Below are positions 27,080-35,671 of a DNA stretch of 64,000 nucleotides, in pieces. A program made the position numbers and the translations under genes. Positions within the stretch are counted from its first letter, which is position 1. Each line of letters starts with the position of its first letter. The notes under the pieces are model-generated. The model was not told where the DNA came from and did not search any database. It saw only the letters and a list, made by a program, of their open reading frames with translations. Source of the stretch: Caulobacter sp. CCUG 60055 (GTDB lineage: Bacteria; Pseudomonadota; Alphaproteobacteria; Caulobacterales; Caulobacteraceae); assembly GCF_022750545.1 (NCBI RefSeq), contig NZ_PUIC01000005.1, forward strand, positions 335,581 through 399,580, in the 5' to 3' direction.

Positions 27080-27997
27080 ATGGGCGTTCTGAGCGGTAAG
27101 GTGGTGCTGGTCACCGGCGGCGCCGGCGGCATCGGCAAGGAGTGCGCCCTGTTGGCGGCGCGCGAAGGCGCCAAGGTGGTGGTCAACGACCTGGGCGGCT
27201 CGGTCGGCGGCGGCGATGCGGGCGACGCCGGCCCGGCCGAAAAGACCGCCGCCGAGATCCGCGCCGCCGGCGGCGAGGCGGCGTCGAACTCCGAGAGCGT
27301 CACCAGCATGGCCTCGGTCAAGGGCATGGTCGAACAGGCGCTCGACACCTTCGGCGGCCTGCACGCCATCATCAATCCGGCCGGCATCCTGCGCGACGGC
27401 ATGTTCCACAAGATGGCCGACGCCGACTGGGACGCGGTGATCGAGGTCCACCTGCGCGGCGCCTACAACGTCTCCCGCGCCGCCGTCGAACACTTCCGCG
27501 ACCAGCAGGAAGGCAGCTTCGTCCACTTCACCTCGACCAGCGGCCTGATCGGCAACATCGGCCAGGCCAACTACGCCGCCGCCAAGCTGGGGGTGATGGG
27601 CCTGTCGCGCATCCTGGCCATGGAGGGCGCGATCAAGAACGTGCGCTCGAACATCATCGCCCCGTTCGCCTGGACGCGGATGATCGCCACCATCCCGGTC
27701 AAGGACGAGGCCTCGGCCCAGCGCGTCGAGCGGATGAAGAACGCCATGCGCGCCGATCAGGTGGCCCAGTTGGCCGTCGCCCTGGCCAGCCCGGAGGCCA
27801 AGGACGTCACCGGCCAGATCTTCGCCGTGCGCGGCAACGAGGTGATCCTGTTCGACCAGCCGCGCCCGGTGCGCTCGATGGCCAAGGTCGAGGGCTGGTC
27901 GCCGCGCTCGCTGCTCGACGTCGCCCTGCCGGCGATGAAGAACAGCTTCTTCGACGCCGGCGCCACCGCCAGCGTATTCCCCTACGACCCGGTCTGA
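27080..27997 (+). CDS. SDR oxidoreductase, MFE-2/17-beta-HSD4 type
   Basis: The 305-residue NAD(P)-dependent dehydrogenase has the cofactor loop TGGAGGIGKECAL, the VVNDLGGSVGGG segment typical of the (3R)-hydroxyacyl-CoA dehydrogenase part of multifunctional enzyme 2, the NPAG variant of the NNAG motif, and catalytic Ser/Tyr/Lys in TSTSGLIGNIGQANYAAAK. Oxidation of hydroxyacyl-CoA in beta-oxidation is plausible. GGGAGA precedes the ATG. The 3' end overlaps the convergent GNAT gene by 16 bases. Confidence 0.9.
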   Translation: MGVLSGKVVLVTGGAGGIGKECALLAAREGAKVVVNDLGGSVGGGDAGDAGPAEKTAAEIRAAGGEAASNSESVTSMASVKGMVEQALDTFGGLHAIINPAGILRDGMFHKMADADWDAVIEVHLRGAYNVSRAAVEHFRDQQEGSFVHFTSTSGLIGNIGQANYAAAKLGVMGLSRILAMEGAIKNVRSNIIAPFAWTRMIATIPVKDEASAQRVERMKNAMRADQVAQLAVALASPEAKDVTGQIFAVRGNEVILFDQPRPVRSMAKVEGWSPRSLLDVALPAMKNSFFDAGATASVFPYDPV

Positions 27998-28608
27998 CCG
28001 GCCCAGCGCGCGAGGAAGTCCTCGCGCGCGACCTCCCAGTACAGCGAACGGCGAACGGTCCCGTCGGGCCGGACGGCGTCGCGCTCGCCCATGCGCGCGA
28101 AGCCGGCGGCGTCGATCAGCTTGGCCGAGCGGACGTTGTCGAGCGCCGCCGTCAGGCACATCAGCCGCACGCCCAGGGCCTGGAAGATCCAGCCGAAGGT
28201 GTGCAGCGCCCCCGCCCCGCCCGAGCCGCCGCCCTGGCGGTCGGCCCGCAGCGCCCCGCCCAGCTCCGCAGCCGACAGCTGCGGCCAGACGGTGATCTTG
28301 GAATAGCCGGTCGCCACGCCTTCCGCGTCGAAGGTGAAGATCAGCAGCCCTTCGCCGGCCGCGCGCGCCCGCATCCCCTCGGCGATCCAGGCGGCGACGC
28401 TGTCGCGGGTGAACGGCCGGGGCAGGTCGTAGATCGGGTCGGACACCGCCGGGTCGGCGAGCAGGCCCAGCACCGCCTCGACATGCTCCGGCGCCGCCAG
28501 GGCCCGCCCTGGCCCCAGGGTCAGCGGATCGGCGGCGCGGACCCGCGCGCGGATCGCCTCGGCCTCGTCCGGGCCGACGTCGAGGACGGTCTTCGGCGGC
28601 GCGCTCAC
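27982..28608 (-). CDS. GNAT family acetyltransferase, RimJ/RimL-like
   Basis: The 208-residue protein has the RimJ/RimL arrangement: LTLGPGRALAAPEHVEAVLGLL, central YSKITVWPQ, and the C-terminal CLTAALDNVRSAKLIDAAGFARMGE pattern (N-x-x-S-x-x-L-x-x-x-G-F). In this family it usually acetylates N-terminal amines or small amines. GTG at 28608 overlaps the upstream GNAT stop (GTGA). Its end overlaps the convergent SDR by 16 bases. Confidence 0.85.
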   Translation of the reverse strand: MSAPPKTVLDVGPDEAEAIRARVRAADPLTLGPGRALAAPEHVEAVLGLLADPAVSDPIYDLPRPFTRDSVAAWIAEGMRARAAGEGLLIFTFDAEGVATGYSKITVWPQLSAAELGGALRADRQGGGSGGAGALHTFGWIFQALGVRLMCLTAALDNVRSAKLIDAAGFARMGERDAVRPDGTVRRSLYWEVAREDFLARWAGQTGS

Positions 28609-29087
28609 GCCGCCTCCGCCAGCCGCTCGAGCGCCTCGCCGGTCATCCGCCGGGTGATCCAGTCGTCGAGGCTGGCCGCGCCGAGGCTGTCGTAGAAGGC
28701 GATGGACGGGGCGTTCCAGTCGAGCACCGCCCATTCCAGTCGCGCCAGGCCCTCGTCCCGGCAACGGCGGGCCAGGCGCGCGAGCAGCGCCTTGCCGGCC
28801 CCCGCGCCCCGCGCCTCCGGCCGCACATAGAGGTCTTCCAGATAGACGCCGTGGCGGCCCCGGAAGGTGGAGAAGTTGTAGAACCACACGGCGAAACCCA
28901 CCGGCCGGCCGTCGAGCTCGGCGATGTCGCAGAAGGCGCGCGGCCGCTCGCCGAACAGCGCCGCCTCGACGTCGGCCCGCGTGGCGGCGACCTCGTGCAG
29001 CAGCTTTTCGTATTCGGCCAGGTCGCGGATGAAGCCGAGGATCAGGTCGGCGTCGGCGGGAACGGCGGGACGGACGGTCACGGTCAT
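28605..29087 (-). CDS. GNAT family acetyltransferase, diamine-acetyltransferase-like
   Basis: The 160-residue protein resembles spermidine/diamine acetyltransferases: VRPAVPADADLILGFIRDLAEYEKL at the N-terminus, YNFSTFRGRHGVYLEDLYVRPEARGAGAGKALLARLA in outline (acetyl-CoA loop RGAGAGK), and EWAVLDWNAPSIAFYDSLGA. An amine or thialysine substrate is likely from the family. It is translationally coupled to the following GNAT gene by a 4-base overlap. Confidence 0.9.
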   Translation of the reverse strand: MTVTVRPAVPADADLILGFIRDLAEYEKLLHEVAATRADVEAALFGERPRAFCDIAELDGRPVGFAVWFYNFSTFRGRHGVYLEDLYVRPEARGAGAGKALLARLARRCRDEGLARLEWAVLDWNAPSIAFYDSLGAASLDDWITRRMTGEALERLAEAA

Positions 29088-29108
29088 GGGCTTGCAGGCT
29101 CGCGCCGA

Positions 29109-29963
<855 letters not shown>

Positions 29964-30035
29964 GACATTTTCCTCCGGCGGCCCCGACCAGGCGTGACAC
30001 TATCGCCTTCCGCCAATGTCCTAGAGGAGCAGACC

Positions 30036-30314
30036 ATGCTCAAGCGCTATGTCATCGAGCGCGACATCCCTGGCGTCGACAAACTGAGCCGCGACGAACT
30101 GCGCGGCGCGGCGGCGACGTCCTGCGACGCCCTGTCCAGGCTGGGCCCCAAGGTGCAGTGGGTCGAGTCCTTCGTCGCGCCGGACAAGACCTTCTGCATC
30201 TACCTGGCCGAGGACGAGGCGGCGATCCGCGAGCACGCCCGCCTCAGCGGCTTTCCGGCCACCCGCATCACCGAGGTGACGACGGTGATCGATCCGACCA
30301 CCGCCAACGCCTGA
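30036..30314 (+). CDS. DUF4242 family small protein
   Basis: The 92-residue protein matches the ferredoxin-like DUF4242 family: KRYVIERDIPGVDKLSRDELR, VQWVESFVAPDKTFCIYLAEDEAAIREHARLSGFPATRITEV. Some relatives (SCO4226-like) bind nickel, but the residues are not obvious here. AGAGGAG precedes the ATG. It stands alone between two minus-strand SDR genes; its stop is one base from the next. Confidence 0.85.
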   Translation: MLKRYVIERDIPGVDKLSRDELRGAAATSCDALSRLGPKVQWVESFVAPDKTFCIYLAEDEAAIREHARLSGFPATRITEVTTVIDPTTANA

Positions 30315-30315
30315 C

Positions 30316-31281
30316 CTAGCCGGCGCCGGTGGTCTCCACCGACAGGGCCCACAGCCGGTCGGCGGCGGCGGCGTCCAGGGCGTAGGGCAGCACGCCGCGC
30401 CAGGGCGTCTCCTTGCTCCACGGCTCGGCCTGGGCGCAGTCCTCCAGATAGAGGCCGCCGACGTCCTCGAGCTCGTCGCCGACGGCGGCCCAGACGCTGG
30501 TCGAGGCGCCCTGCTCGGGGGTCTTGAAGCCGTCGCGCACCTTGCCGGCGGCGTCGATCCAGCCCATGGCGATCTGCTCTTCCATCGTCATGTGGCGCTG
30601 CAGCGGCGTCATGATGCCGCCCGGCATGACGGCGTTGGCGCGCACGCCCTTGTCCTTGAAGCGGGCGTCGAAGCCGACGGCGAACAGGGCGTTGGCGGTC
30701 TTGGCCTGGCCGTAGGCCTCCCACTTGTCGTAGGGCCGGGCGCGGAAATGCGGGTCGTCGAAGTTCACCGGCGAGCGGCGATGGCCGATCGAGGACAGCG
30801 ACACCAGCCGCGACGGCCGGCGCGCCTCCTCGGCCCCGTCGACCAGCACCCGGGCCAGCAAAGCCCCCAGCAGGAAGTGGCCGAAATGGTTGGTGCCGAT
30901 CTGCATCTCCAGGCCATCGCCCGTATAGGCCAGGGGGCAGGCCATGACGCCGGCGTTGTTGATCAGCAGGTGCAGCGGCTCGCCGCCCCAGCCCGTCGCG
31001 AAGGCCCGCACCGAGGCGAGATCGGCCAGGTCGAGCATGCGCCAGTCGGCCGGCGCCTTGGCGGTCTTGTTGATGTCGGCCACGGCGGCCTGCGCCAGGT
31101 CGGGCTTGCGCGCGGCGATCGTCACGCGGGCGCCGGCCTCGGCCAGGGCCCGGGCGGTCTCGATCCCGATGCCGGTGGCCGCGCCGGTGACCACCGCGCG
31201 GCGGCCGGTCAGGTCGCGGCCGGCGACGACGTCGCGCGCGGGGGTGTATGCGCCGAAGCGCGAAGTGATGCGGTCGGTCAT
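30316..31281 (-). CDS. SDR oxidoreductase, retinol-dehydrogenase-like
   Basis: The 321-residue protein has the extended SDR form of retinol dehydrogenase/WWOX relatives: RRAVVTGAATGIGIETARALAEAGA, NNAGVMACPL, SLSSIGHRRSPVNFDD and YDKWEAYGQAKTANALFA with catalytic Tyr/Lys. ATG at 31281 is chosen because GGAG is about 8 bases upstream. It is divergent from the retropepsin-like gene at 31428. The third SDR in this stretch, it probably acts on a hydrophobic alcohol or ketone. Confidence 0.88.
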   Translation of the reverse strand: MTDRITSRFGAYTPARDVVAGRDLTGRRAVVTGAATGIGIETARALAEAGARVTIAARKPDLAQAAVADINKTAKAPADWRMLDLADLASVRAFATGWGGEPLHLLINNAGVMACPLAYTGDGLEMQIGTNHFGHFLLGALLARVLVDGAEEARRPSRLVSLSSIGHRRSPVNFDDPHFRARPYDKWEAYGQAKTANALFAVGFDARFKDKGVRANAVMPGGIMTPLQRHMTMEEQIAMGWIDAAGKVRDGFKTPEQGASTSVWAAVGDELEDVGGLYLEDCAQAEPWSKETPWRGVLPYALDAAAADRLWALSVETTGAG

Positions 31282-31427
31282 GTTCGTCTCCATCCCTGCC
31301 GCCAGCATAAGCGCCCCCGGCGGCTCGGCCAGCCCTGCGACGGAATCGCGCATCCCCGTCGTTGGAGGCTTCGCCGGCGCCTCCACGCAGGCCCCTCGAA
31401 GCAGCCCCCGAACAGGATCGCCACCGA

Positions 31428-32453
31428 ATGCGCCTCGCCGTCCCGGCCGCCCTGAGCTTCGCCGTCGCCGCCATGGCCGCGCCCCCGATCGCCGCCGCGA
31501 CGCCGGCGGCCGAACGCATCGAGATCCCCATCAAGCTGGTCGAGCAGGCCGACCACAACCTGCGCTTCAGCATACCGATCACGGTCGGCGGCGCGCCGGT
31601 GGAGGCCATGCTCGACACCGGCTCGGGCGGGCTTCGCCTGCTGGCCGGCGCGGTTCCCGACGGCGCGGTCGCGCCGACCGGCCGGCGCAGCGTCGCCACC
31701 TACGGCAGCGGCGTCAGGCTGATCGGCGAGGCGGCCAGGGCCAGCATCGGCGTCGGGCCGGCCACGGTCGAGCTGCCGGTCGAGATGACCCGCAAGATCG
31801 AGTGCGTCTCCGAGAAGCCGCGGTGCCCGGCCTCGAAGGTCGAGCCCGAACGCTACCGCATCGGCGGCGACGCCCGGCGCGGCGAGGGCTTCGCCGCCAT
31901 CCTCGGCATCGGGTTGCGCCCGGCCGACACGCCCAACCCGCTGGCCCACATCGGCGACGGCCGCTGGATCGTCGAGCTGCCCCGCCCGGGCTCGGCCGCG
32001 CCGGGCAGGCTCGTCCTCAATCCGACCGAGGCCGAGCAAAAGGGCTTCATCCTCCATCAGCTTCCCGCCGCCGCGCGGCGCGACGCGGTGGGCGGACCGG
32101 CCTGGCGCGACAACCAGGTCCCGGCCTGCGTGCTGAACCTCGACGCCGGAACCTCGGAATGCGCCCCGGCCATGCTGGACACCGGCGCCCTGGGCTTTCG
32201 CTTCGCCCGCCGGGAGGACCCCAAGCCGGCCTGGCCGGCCGGGGTCCGCGCCGCCATCGCCTTCAAGCTCGACGGCGACCGCCAGATCGAGGACCGGTTC
32301 ACCACCAACAGCCGGCCGGGCACGCGCGTGCGCTACGCCCGTCCGACCACCGACGACTTCGCCGAGGGGCTGAACGCCGGCTTCTATCCCTACTTCGCCT
32401 TCGACGTGCTCTACGACGCCAAGAGCGGCCAGATCGGCCTGCGGCCGCGCTGA
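31428..32453 (+). CDS. Secreted retropepsin-like aspartic protease with two DTG motifs
   Basis: The 341-residue product has a signal peptide (through about residue 22) and two aspartic-protease half-domains with intact motifs, VEAMLDTGSGGLRLL and PAMLDTGALGFRFA, separated by about 180 residues. Four cysteines around ECVSEKPRCP and VPACVLNLDAGTSEC suggest disulfides. A single-chain two-domain pepsin-like layout is rare in bacteria. The ATG has AACAGGA about 9 bases upstream. Target unknown. Confidence 0.8.
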   Translation: MRLAVPAALSFAVAAMAAPPIAAATPAAERIEIPIKLVEQADHNLRFSIPITVGGAPVEAMLDTGSGGLRLLAGAVPDGAVAPTGRRSVATYGSGVRLIGEAARASIGVGPATVELPVEMTRKIECVSEKPRCPASKVEPERYRIGGDARRGEGFAAILGIGLRPADTPNPLAHIGDGRWIVELPRPGSAAPGRLVLNPTEAEQKGFILHQLPAAARRDAVGGPAWRDNQVPACVLNLDAGTSECAPAMLDTGALGFRFARREDPKPAWPAGVRAAIAFKLDGDRQIEDRFTTNSRPGTRVRYARPTTDDFAEGLNAGFYPYFAFDVLYDAKSGQIGLRPR

Positions 32454-32459
32454 GCCGCC

Positions 32460-33242
32460 TCAGGCGATCTTGGAGAAGTCCGGCGCGCGGCGCTGGGTGA
32501 AGGCGGCGAAGGCCTCGGCCGCCTCGGCGCTCCGCAGGCGCTCGGCGAAATGGGCGCCCTCGACGTCCATCAGGGCGGCGATCCGCTCGGCGTCGCGCAT
32601 CAGCGACTTGGTGATCCGCAGCGCCCCGGCCGGCTTTTGCGCCAAGGCGCGGGCGGCGGCCAGGGCGGCGGGGCGCACCTCGGCCCGGGGCAGGGCCTTG
32701 TTGGCGAGGCCGACCGCCGCCGCCTCGGCGCCGGTCAGCGCCTCGCCGAGGGCGAACATGGCGTAGGCCCGCGCATGGCCGATCCGCGCCGGCAGCAGCA
32801 GGCTGGAGGCCGCCTCCGGCACCAGGGCCAGGTTGACGAACGGCGTGGTCAGCCGGACGTCCTCCGCCGCATAGACCAGGTCGCAGTGCAGCAGCATGGT
32901 CACGCCCACCCCGACCGCCAGGCCGTCCACCGCCGCCACCAGCGGCGTCTGCGCCCGGGCCAGGGCCTTGAGGAAGCGGGTGACGTTGCGCTCGCCCATG
33001 CTGCGGTCGGTGTCGCCGCCGGCGTTCTGGGCGGCGAAATCCATCAGGTCGTTGCCGGCGGTGAAGGCGTCGCCCTCGCCCTGGAACAGCACCGCCCGCA
33101 CGGCCGGGTCGCGCTCGGCGTTCTCCAGGCTGTCGGCCAGCACGCCGTACATGGCGTCGGTGATGGCGTTCTTCTTGTCCGGCCGGTTGAAGGTCAGGAT
33201 CAGCACGCCCTCTTCCTGGGCGACGACGACATGATCGGTCAC
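32460..33242 (-). CDS. Enoyl-CoA hydratase/isomerase family protein
   Basis: The 260-residue crotonase-fold protein has LILTFNRPDKKNAITDAMY, the oxyanion segment FTAGNDLMDFAAQ, and AAVDGLAVGVGVTMLLHCDLVYAAEDVRLTTPFVNLALVPEAASSLLLPARIG in outline. The AGNDL.DF pattern resembles delta3-delta2-enoyl-CoA isomerases and PaaG-type enzymes more than classic hydratases. It follows the MarR gene by 3 bases on the same strand, so it forms a two-gene operon under the palindromes at 33703. Confidence 0.9.
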   Translation of the reverse strand: MTDHVVVAQEEGVLILTFNRPDKKNAITDAMYGVLADSLENAERDPAVRAVLFQGEGDAFTAGNDLMDFAAQNAGGDTDRSMGERNVTRFLKALARAQTPLVAAVDGLAVGVGVTMLLHCDLVYAAEDVRLTTPFVNLALVPEAASSLLLPARIGHARAYAMFALGEALTGAEAAAVGLANKALPRAEVRPAALAAARALAQKPAGALRITKSLMRDAERIAALMDVEGAHFAERLRSAEAAEAFAAFTQRRAPDFSKIA

Positions 33243-33245
33243 GAC

Positions 33246-33686
33246 TTACTCTCCTCTCGGGAACTTGGCCGCCAGGCCCTTCAGCCAGCGCGACACCACG
33301 GCCAGATCGGCCTCGCTGAAATCCTCGGCCAGGCGCCGGTTGAGCGCCTCCACCCCCGCCCGCGTCCGCGCCAGGGCCTCGCGCCCCCGGTCGGTCAGCC
33401 ACAGCCGCTGCGCGCGGCCGTCGGCCGCGTCGGGGCGCCGCTCGACCAGGCCGGCCCGCTCCATGCGGTCGACCAGGCCGGTCATGGCCGAGGGGGCGAT
33501 GTCCACCGCCTCGGCCGCCTCGCCGATCAGGGCGCCGTCGGACCCGGCCAGCACGAACAGGACGCCCGACTGCGCCGCCGTCAGCCCGCCGTCGCGCGCC
33601 ATCTCGGCCTCGACCCAACGCTGGACGCGCCGTTGGCCGGAGGCGAGCAGGAAATACAGGCGGCGATCCTCGATCGGGGCGGACAT
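33246..33686 (-). CDS. MarR family transcriptional regulator
   Basis: The 146-residue protein has the MarR winged helix: GGLTAAQSGVLFVLAGSDGALIGEAAEAVDIAPSAMTGLVDRMERAGLVERRPDAADGRAQRLWLT in outline with the DxRxxR wing motif. The DNA upstream holds two identical-format palindromes (33703 and 33727), so it probably represses its own operon with the enoyl-CoA hydratase gene. The ligand may be an acyl-CoA or an aromatic acid, as in many MarR regulators; this is inference. Confidence 0.9.
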   Translation of the reverse strand: MSAPIEDRRLYFLLASGQRRVQRWVEAEMARDGGLTAAQSGVLFVLAGSDGALIGEAAEAVDIAPSAMTGLVDRMERAGLVERRPDAADGRAQRLWLTDRGREALARTRAGVEALNRRLAEDFSEADLAVVSRWLKGLAAKFPRGE

Positions 33687-33702
33687 GCGGCCGAGGATAT
33701 AG

Positions 33703-33738
33703 TTCGCGCGCGAAACATCAAGACGCTTCGCATGCGAA
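33703..33738 (-). promoter_or_regulatory. Twin palindromic operators TTCGCN2GCGAA
   Basis: TTCGCGCGCGAA (33703-33714) and TTCGCATGCGAA (33727-33738) are both perfect 12-bp palindromes of one design, with starts 24 bases apart, so they lie on nearly the same face of the helix. They are directly upstream of the MarR start (33686) and are the likely autorepression sites. A near-copy, TTCACATGCGAA, occurs at 34933. Confidence 0.7.
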
Positions 33739-33757
33739 ATATCTCGGCGGCGGCACT

Positions 33758-34393
33758 TCACGTCAATGGCGGCTGGAAACCTGGATCGGCCTTGGCCATG
33801 GCGCGCTGGAAGGCGGGTCGCCCGCCGATGCGCGCCAGATAGGCGCCGATGTTCGGATGGCCGGCGAGGTCGCGCGGCGCGAAGACGCGCATGGTGGTCA
33901 AGGGGAAGACGGCCATGATGTCGGCCGCCGTGAACGCCTCGCCGGCCAGATAGGGCGCATCGCCCAGCCTGGCCTCGATCTGGTCGTAGGCGCGGTCCAG
34001 ACGGGCCCGCAGCGTGGCGAAGACCTCGCCGCCGCCCTCGACCCGCCGGCCGATCGAGTCGATCAACGCCGCCGGCATCAGCGAGCCGTTCGCGAAATGG
34101 AACCAGAACAGGTAGTCGGTCCACGACGGATCGCCCGGCCGGACCTTCAGCCGCCCCTGGCCGTAGGTCTCGATGACGTACTCGACGATGGCGGCGGATT
34201 CGCCCAGCACCAGACCGCCGTCGACGACGACCGGCGCCGTGCCGAAGGGGGTCAGCGCCCGATAGGCCGCCGGCGCGAGCCGCGTCCGCGGATCGCGCTC
34301 GTACCGGACCAGTTCGTAGGGGACGCCCAGTTCCTCGCACAGCCAGACGATGCGGTCGGACTGCGACACGCCCAGATGGTGGACGACGAGCAT
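33758..34393 (-). CDS. Glutathione S-transferase
   Basis: The 211-residue protein has the two-domain GST fold: N-terminal thioredoxin-like part with HHLGVSQSDRIVWLCEELGVPYEL, TPFGTAPVVVDGGLVLGESAAIVEYV (cis-Pro and the glutathione-binding ES), and the helical C-terminal domain with APYLAGEAFTAADI. ATG at 34393 is favoured by AAGGAG about 9 bases upstream. It is divergent from a MarR regulator with inverted repeats between, so a detoxification gene controlled by its neighbour is likely. Confidence 0.92.
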   Translation of the reverse strand: MLVVHHLGVSQSDRIVWLCEELGVPYELVRYERDPRTRLAPAAYRALTPFGTAPVVVDGGLVLGESAAIVEYVIETYGQGRLKVRPGDPSWTDYLFWFHFANGSLMPAALIDSIGRRVEGGGEVFATLRARLDRAYDQIEARLGDAPYLAGEAFTAADIMAVFPLTTMRVFAPRDLAGHPNIGAYLARIGGRPAFQRAMAKADPGFQPPLT

Positions 34394-34436
34394 GGCCGTT
34401 GCTCCTTGACCTCGATGGCGGGATTGACGATGCGTA

Positions 34437-34472
34437 TCAGGCTCCTGACATCTAATATCAGGTCCTTGATAT
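34437..34472. promoter_or_regulatory. Inverted repeats in the GST/MarR divergent spacer
   Basis: TCAGGCTCCTGA (34437-34448) has 5-bp arms, and ATATCA with TGATAT (34455-34472) has 6-bp arms; both share the TATCAGG/TCAGG half. They are the natural operator candidates for the MarR protein encoded from 34471. The second overlaps its start codon. Confidence 0.6.
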
Positions 34473-34911
34473 GTCAAACGCCGCCGACCCGCCCCCGATC
34501 CAGTTCGGCTACCTGCTGAAACGGGCCCAGCACGCGTTCAGGACGCGGATCGACGACGCGTTGCGCCCCCTGGGCCTGACGGCGCCGCAATACGCCGTCC
34601 TGTCCGCCGTCGACGCGATCGCCGGCGTCTCCAACGCCGAACTGGCGCGCGCCGCCTTCGTCACGCCGCAGGCGATGCAGGGCGTCCTGGCCAATCTGGA
34701 GCGCGACGGCCTATTGAAGCGCACCGCCCACCCCGATCACGGGCGCATCCTGCGCAACGAACTGACCGCCGAAGGACGCCAGGCCCTCGGCCAGGCCCGC
34801 CTGCACGTGCAGGACATCGAAGGCCTGCTCTCGCAGGCGGTCGGCCAGGAGAACGCCGCCCTGTTCGCCGAAGCGCTGGCCCGCTGCGCCGACGCGCTGA
34901 CGCCCGCCTGA
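34471..34911 (+). CDS. MarR family transcriptional regulator
   Basis: The 146-residue winged-helix protein has LKRAQHAFRTRIDDALRPLGLTAPQYAVLSAVDAIAGVSNAELARAAFVTPQAMQGVLANLERDGLLKR in outline, followed by HPDHGRILRNELTAEGR with an altered DxR wing. The ATG has no ribosome site and lies inside an operator-like inverted repeat, so a leaderless transcript is possible. It probably controls the divergent glutathione S-transferase gene. Confidence 0.9.
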   Translation: MSNAADPPPIQFGYLLKRAQHAFRTRIDDALRPLGLTAPQYAVLSAVDAIAGVSNAELARAAFVTPQAMQGVLANLERDGLLKRTAHPDHGRILRNELTAEGRQALGQARLHVQDIEGLLSQAVGQENAALFAEALARCADALTPA

Positions 34912-34932
34912 TGAAGCCAATGCGGCGCATGC

Positions 34933-34944
34933 TTCACATGCGAA
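34933..34944. promoter_or_regulatory. Near-copy of the TTCGCN2GCGAA operator
   Basis: TTCACATGCGAA matches TTCGCATGCGAA at 11 of 12 positions. It lies 131 bases before the predicted start of the acetyltransferase at 35075 and could place that gene under the regulator encoded at 33246. Confidence 0.35.
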
Positions 34945-35074
34945 CTGGATAGCCGCCGCCCTTCGGATGCGGGCGCTTAAAATGTCTGTGGAGGATGGCT
35001 TGCGGCCGTTCCGCTTCATCGCCGGCCCTTCTATTCCAGACGGACCGATGGCGGACCGGAAGGGCGGGCGGCGG

Positions 35075-35635
35075 ATGTCAGGCGAGCGCAGCGTCAAGAT
35101 CATTCCCGTGCGCACGCCGGAGTCGAAACAGTTCGTCGCCGACGTCGAAAGGGCCATGGCCATCACGCCGGTCCTGAACCGCCTGACCTACGCCGACACG
35201 GACGAGGTGCGGTCGCTGTTCGAGGAACTGGCCGGCCACAAGGTGGGCGAACACTTTCGCCTGGTCCCGCCGTTCTACACCGACTGCGGCAGGAACATCC
35301 GCGTCGGCGCCCGCGTCTTCATCAACCAGAACTGCACCTTCTACGCCCTGGCCGAGATCGTCATAGGCGACGACGTGCTGATCGGCCCCAATGTCAGCCT
35401 GATCACCTCCGAGCACCCGGTCGCGCCGTCGCAGCGCCGGGCCCATCTGCTCGGACGGCCGATCACCGTCGAGAACGGGGTGTGGATCGCGGCGGGCGTC
35501 ACCGTCATCGGCGGCGTGACCATCGGCGAGAACTCGGTGGTGGCCGCGGGCTCGGTGGTCACGCGCGACGTTCCCGCCAACACCCTGGTCGGCGGCGCCC
35601 CGGCGCGGGTCATCCGGTCGATCGCCGGCGAATAG
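35075..35635 (+). CDS. Sugar O-acetyltransferase, LacA/maltose-acetyltransferase type
   Basis: The 186-residue protein has the N-terminal Mac domain (ITPVLNRLTYADTDEVRSLFEELAG) and the left-handed beta-helix hexapeptides (IRVGARVFINQNCTF, IVIGDDVLIGPNVSLIT, GVWIAAGVTVIGGVTIGENSVVAAGSVVTRD), with catalytic His in LITSEHPV. ATG at 35075 gives the typical length; in-frame starts at 35048 and 34967 would add unrelated sequence. Acetyl acceptor unknown. Confidence 0.88.
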   Translation: MSGERSVKIIPVRTPESKQFVADVERAMAITPVLNRLTYADTDEVRSLFEELAGHKVGEHFRLVPPFYTDCGRNIRVGARVFINQNCTFYALAEIVIGDDVLIGPNVSLITSEHPVAPSQRRAHLLGRPITVENGVWIAAGVTVIGGVTIGENSVVAAGSVVTRDVPANTLVGGAPARVIRSIAGE

Positions 35636-35671
35636 GGCCCATCCGCGACGCGGAGGCGGGCCCGCCCCCGC

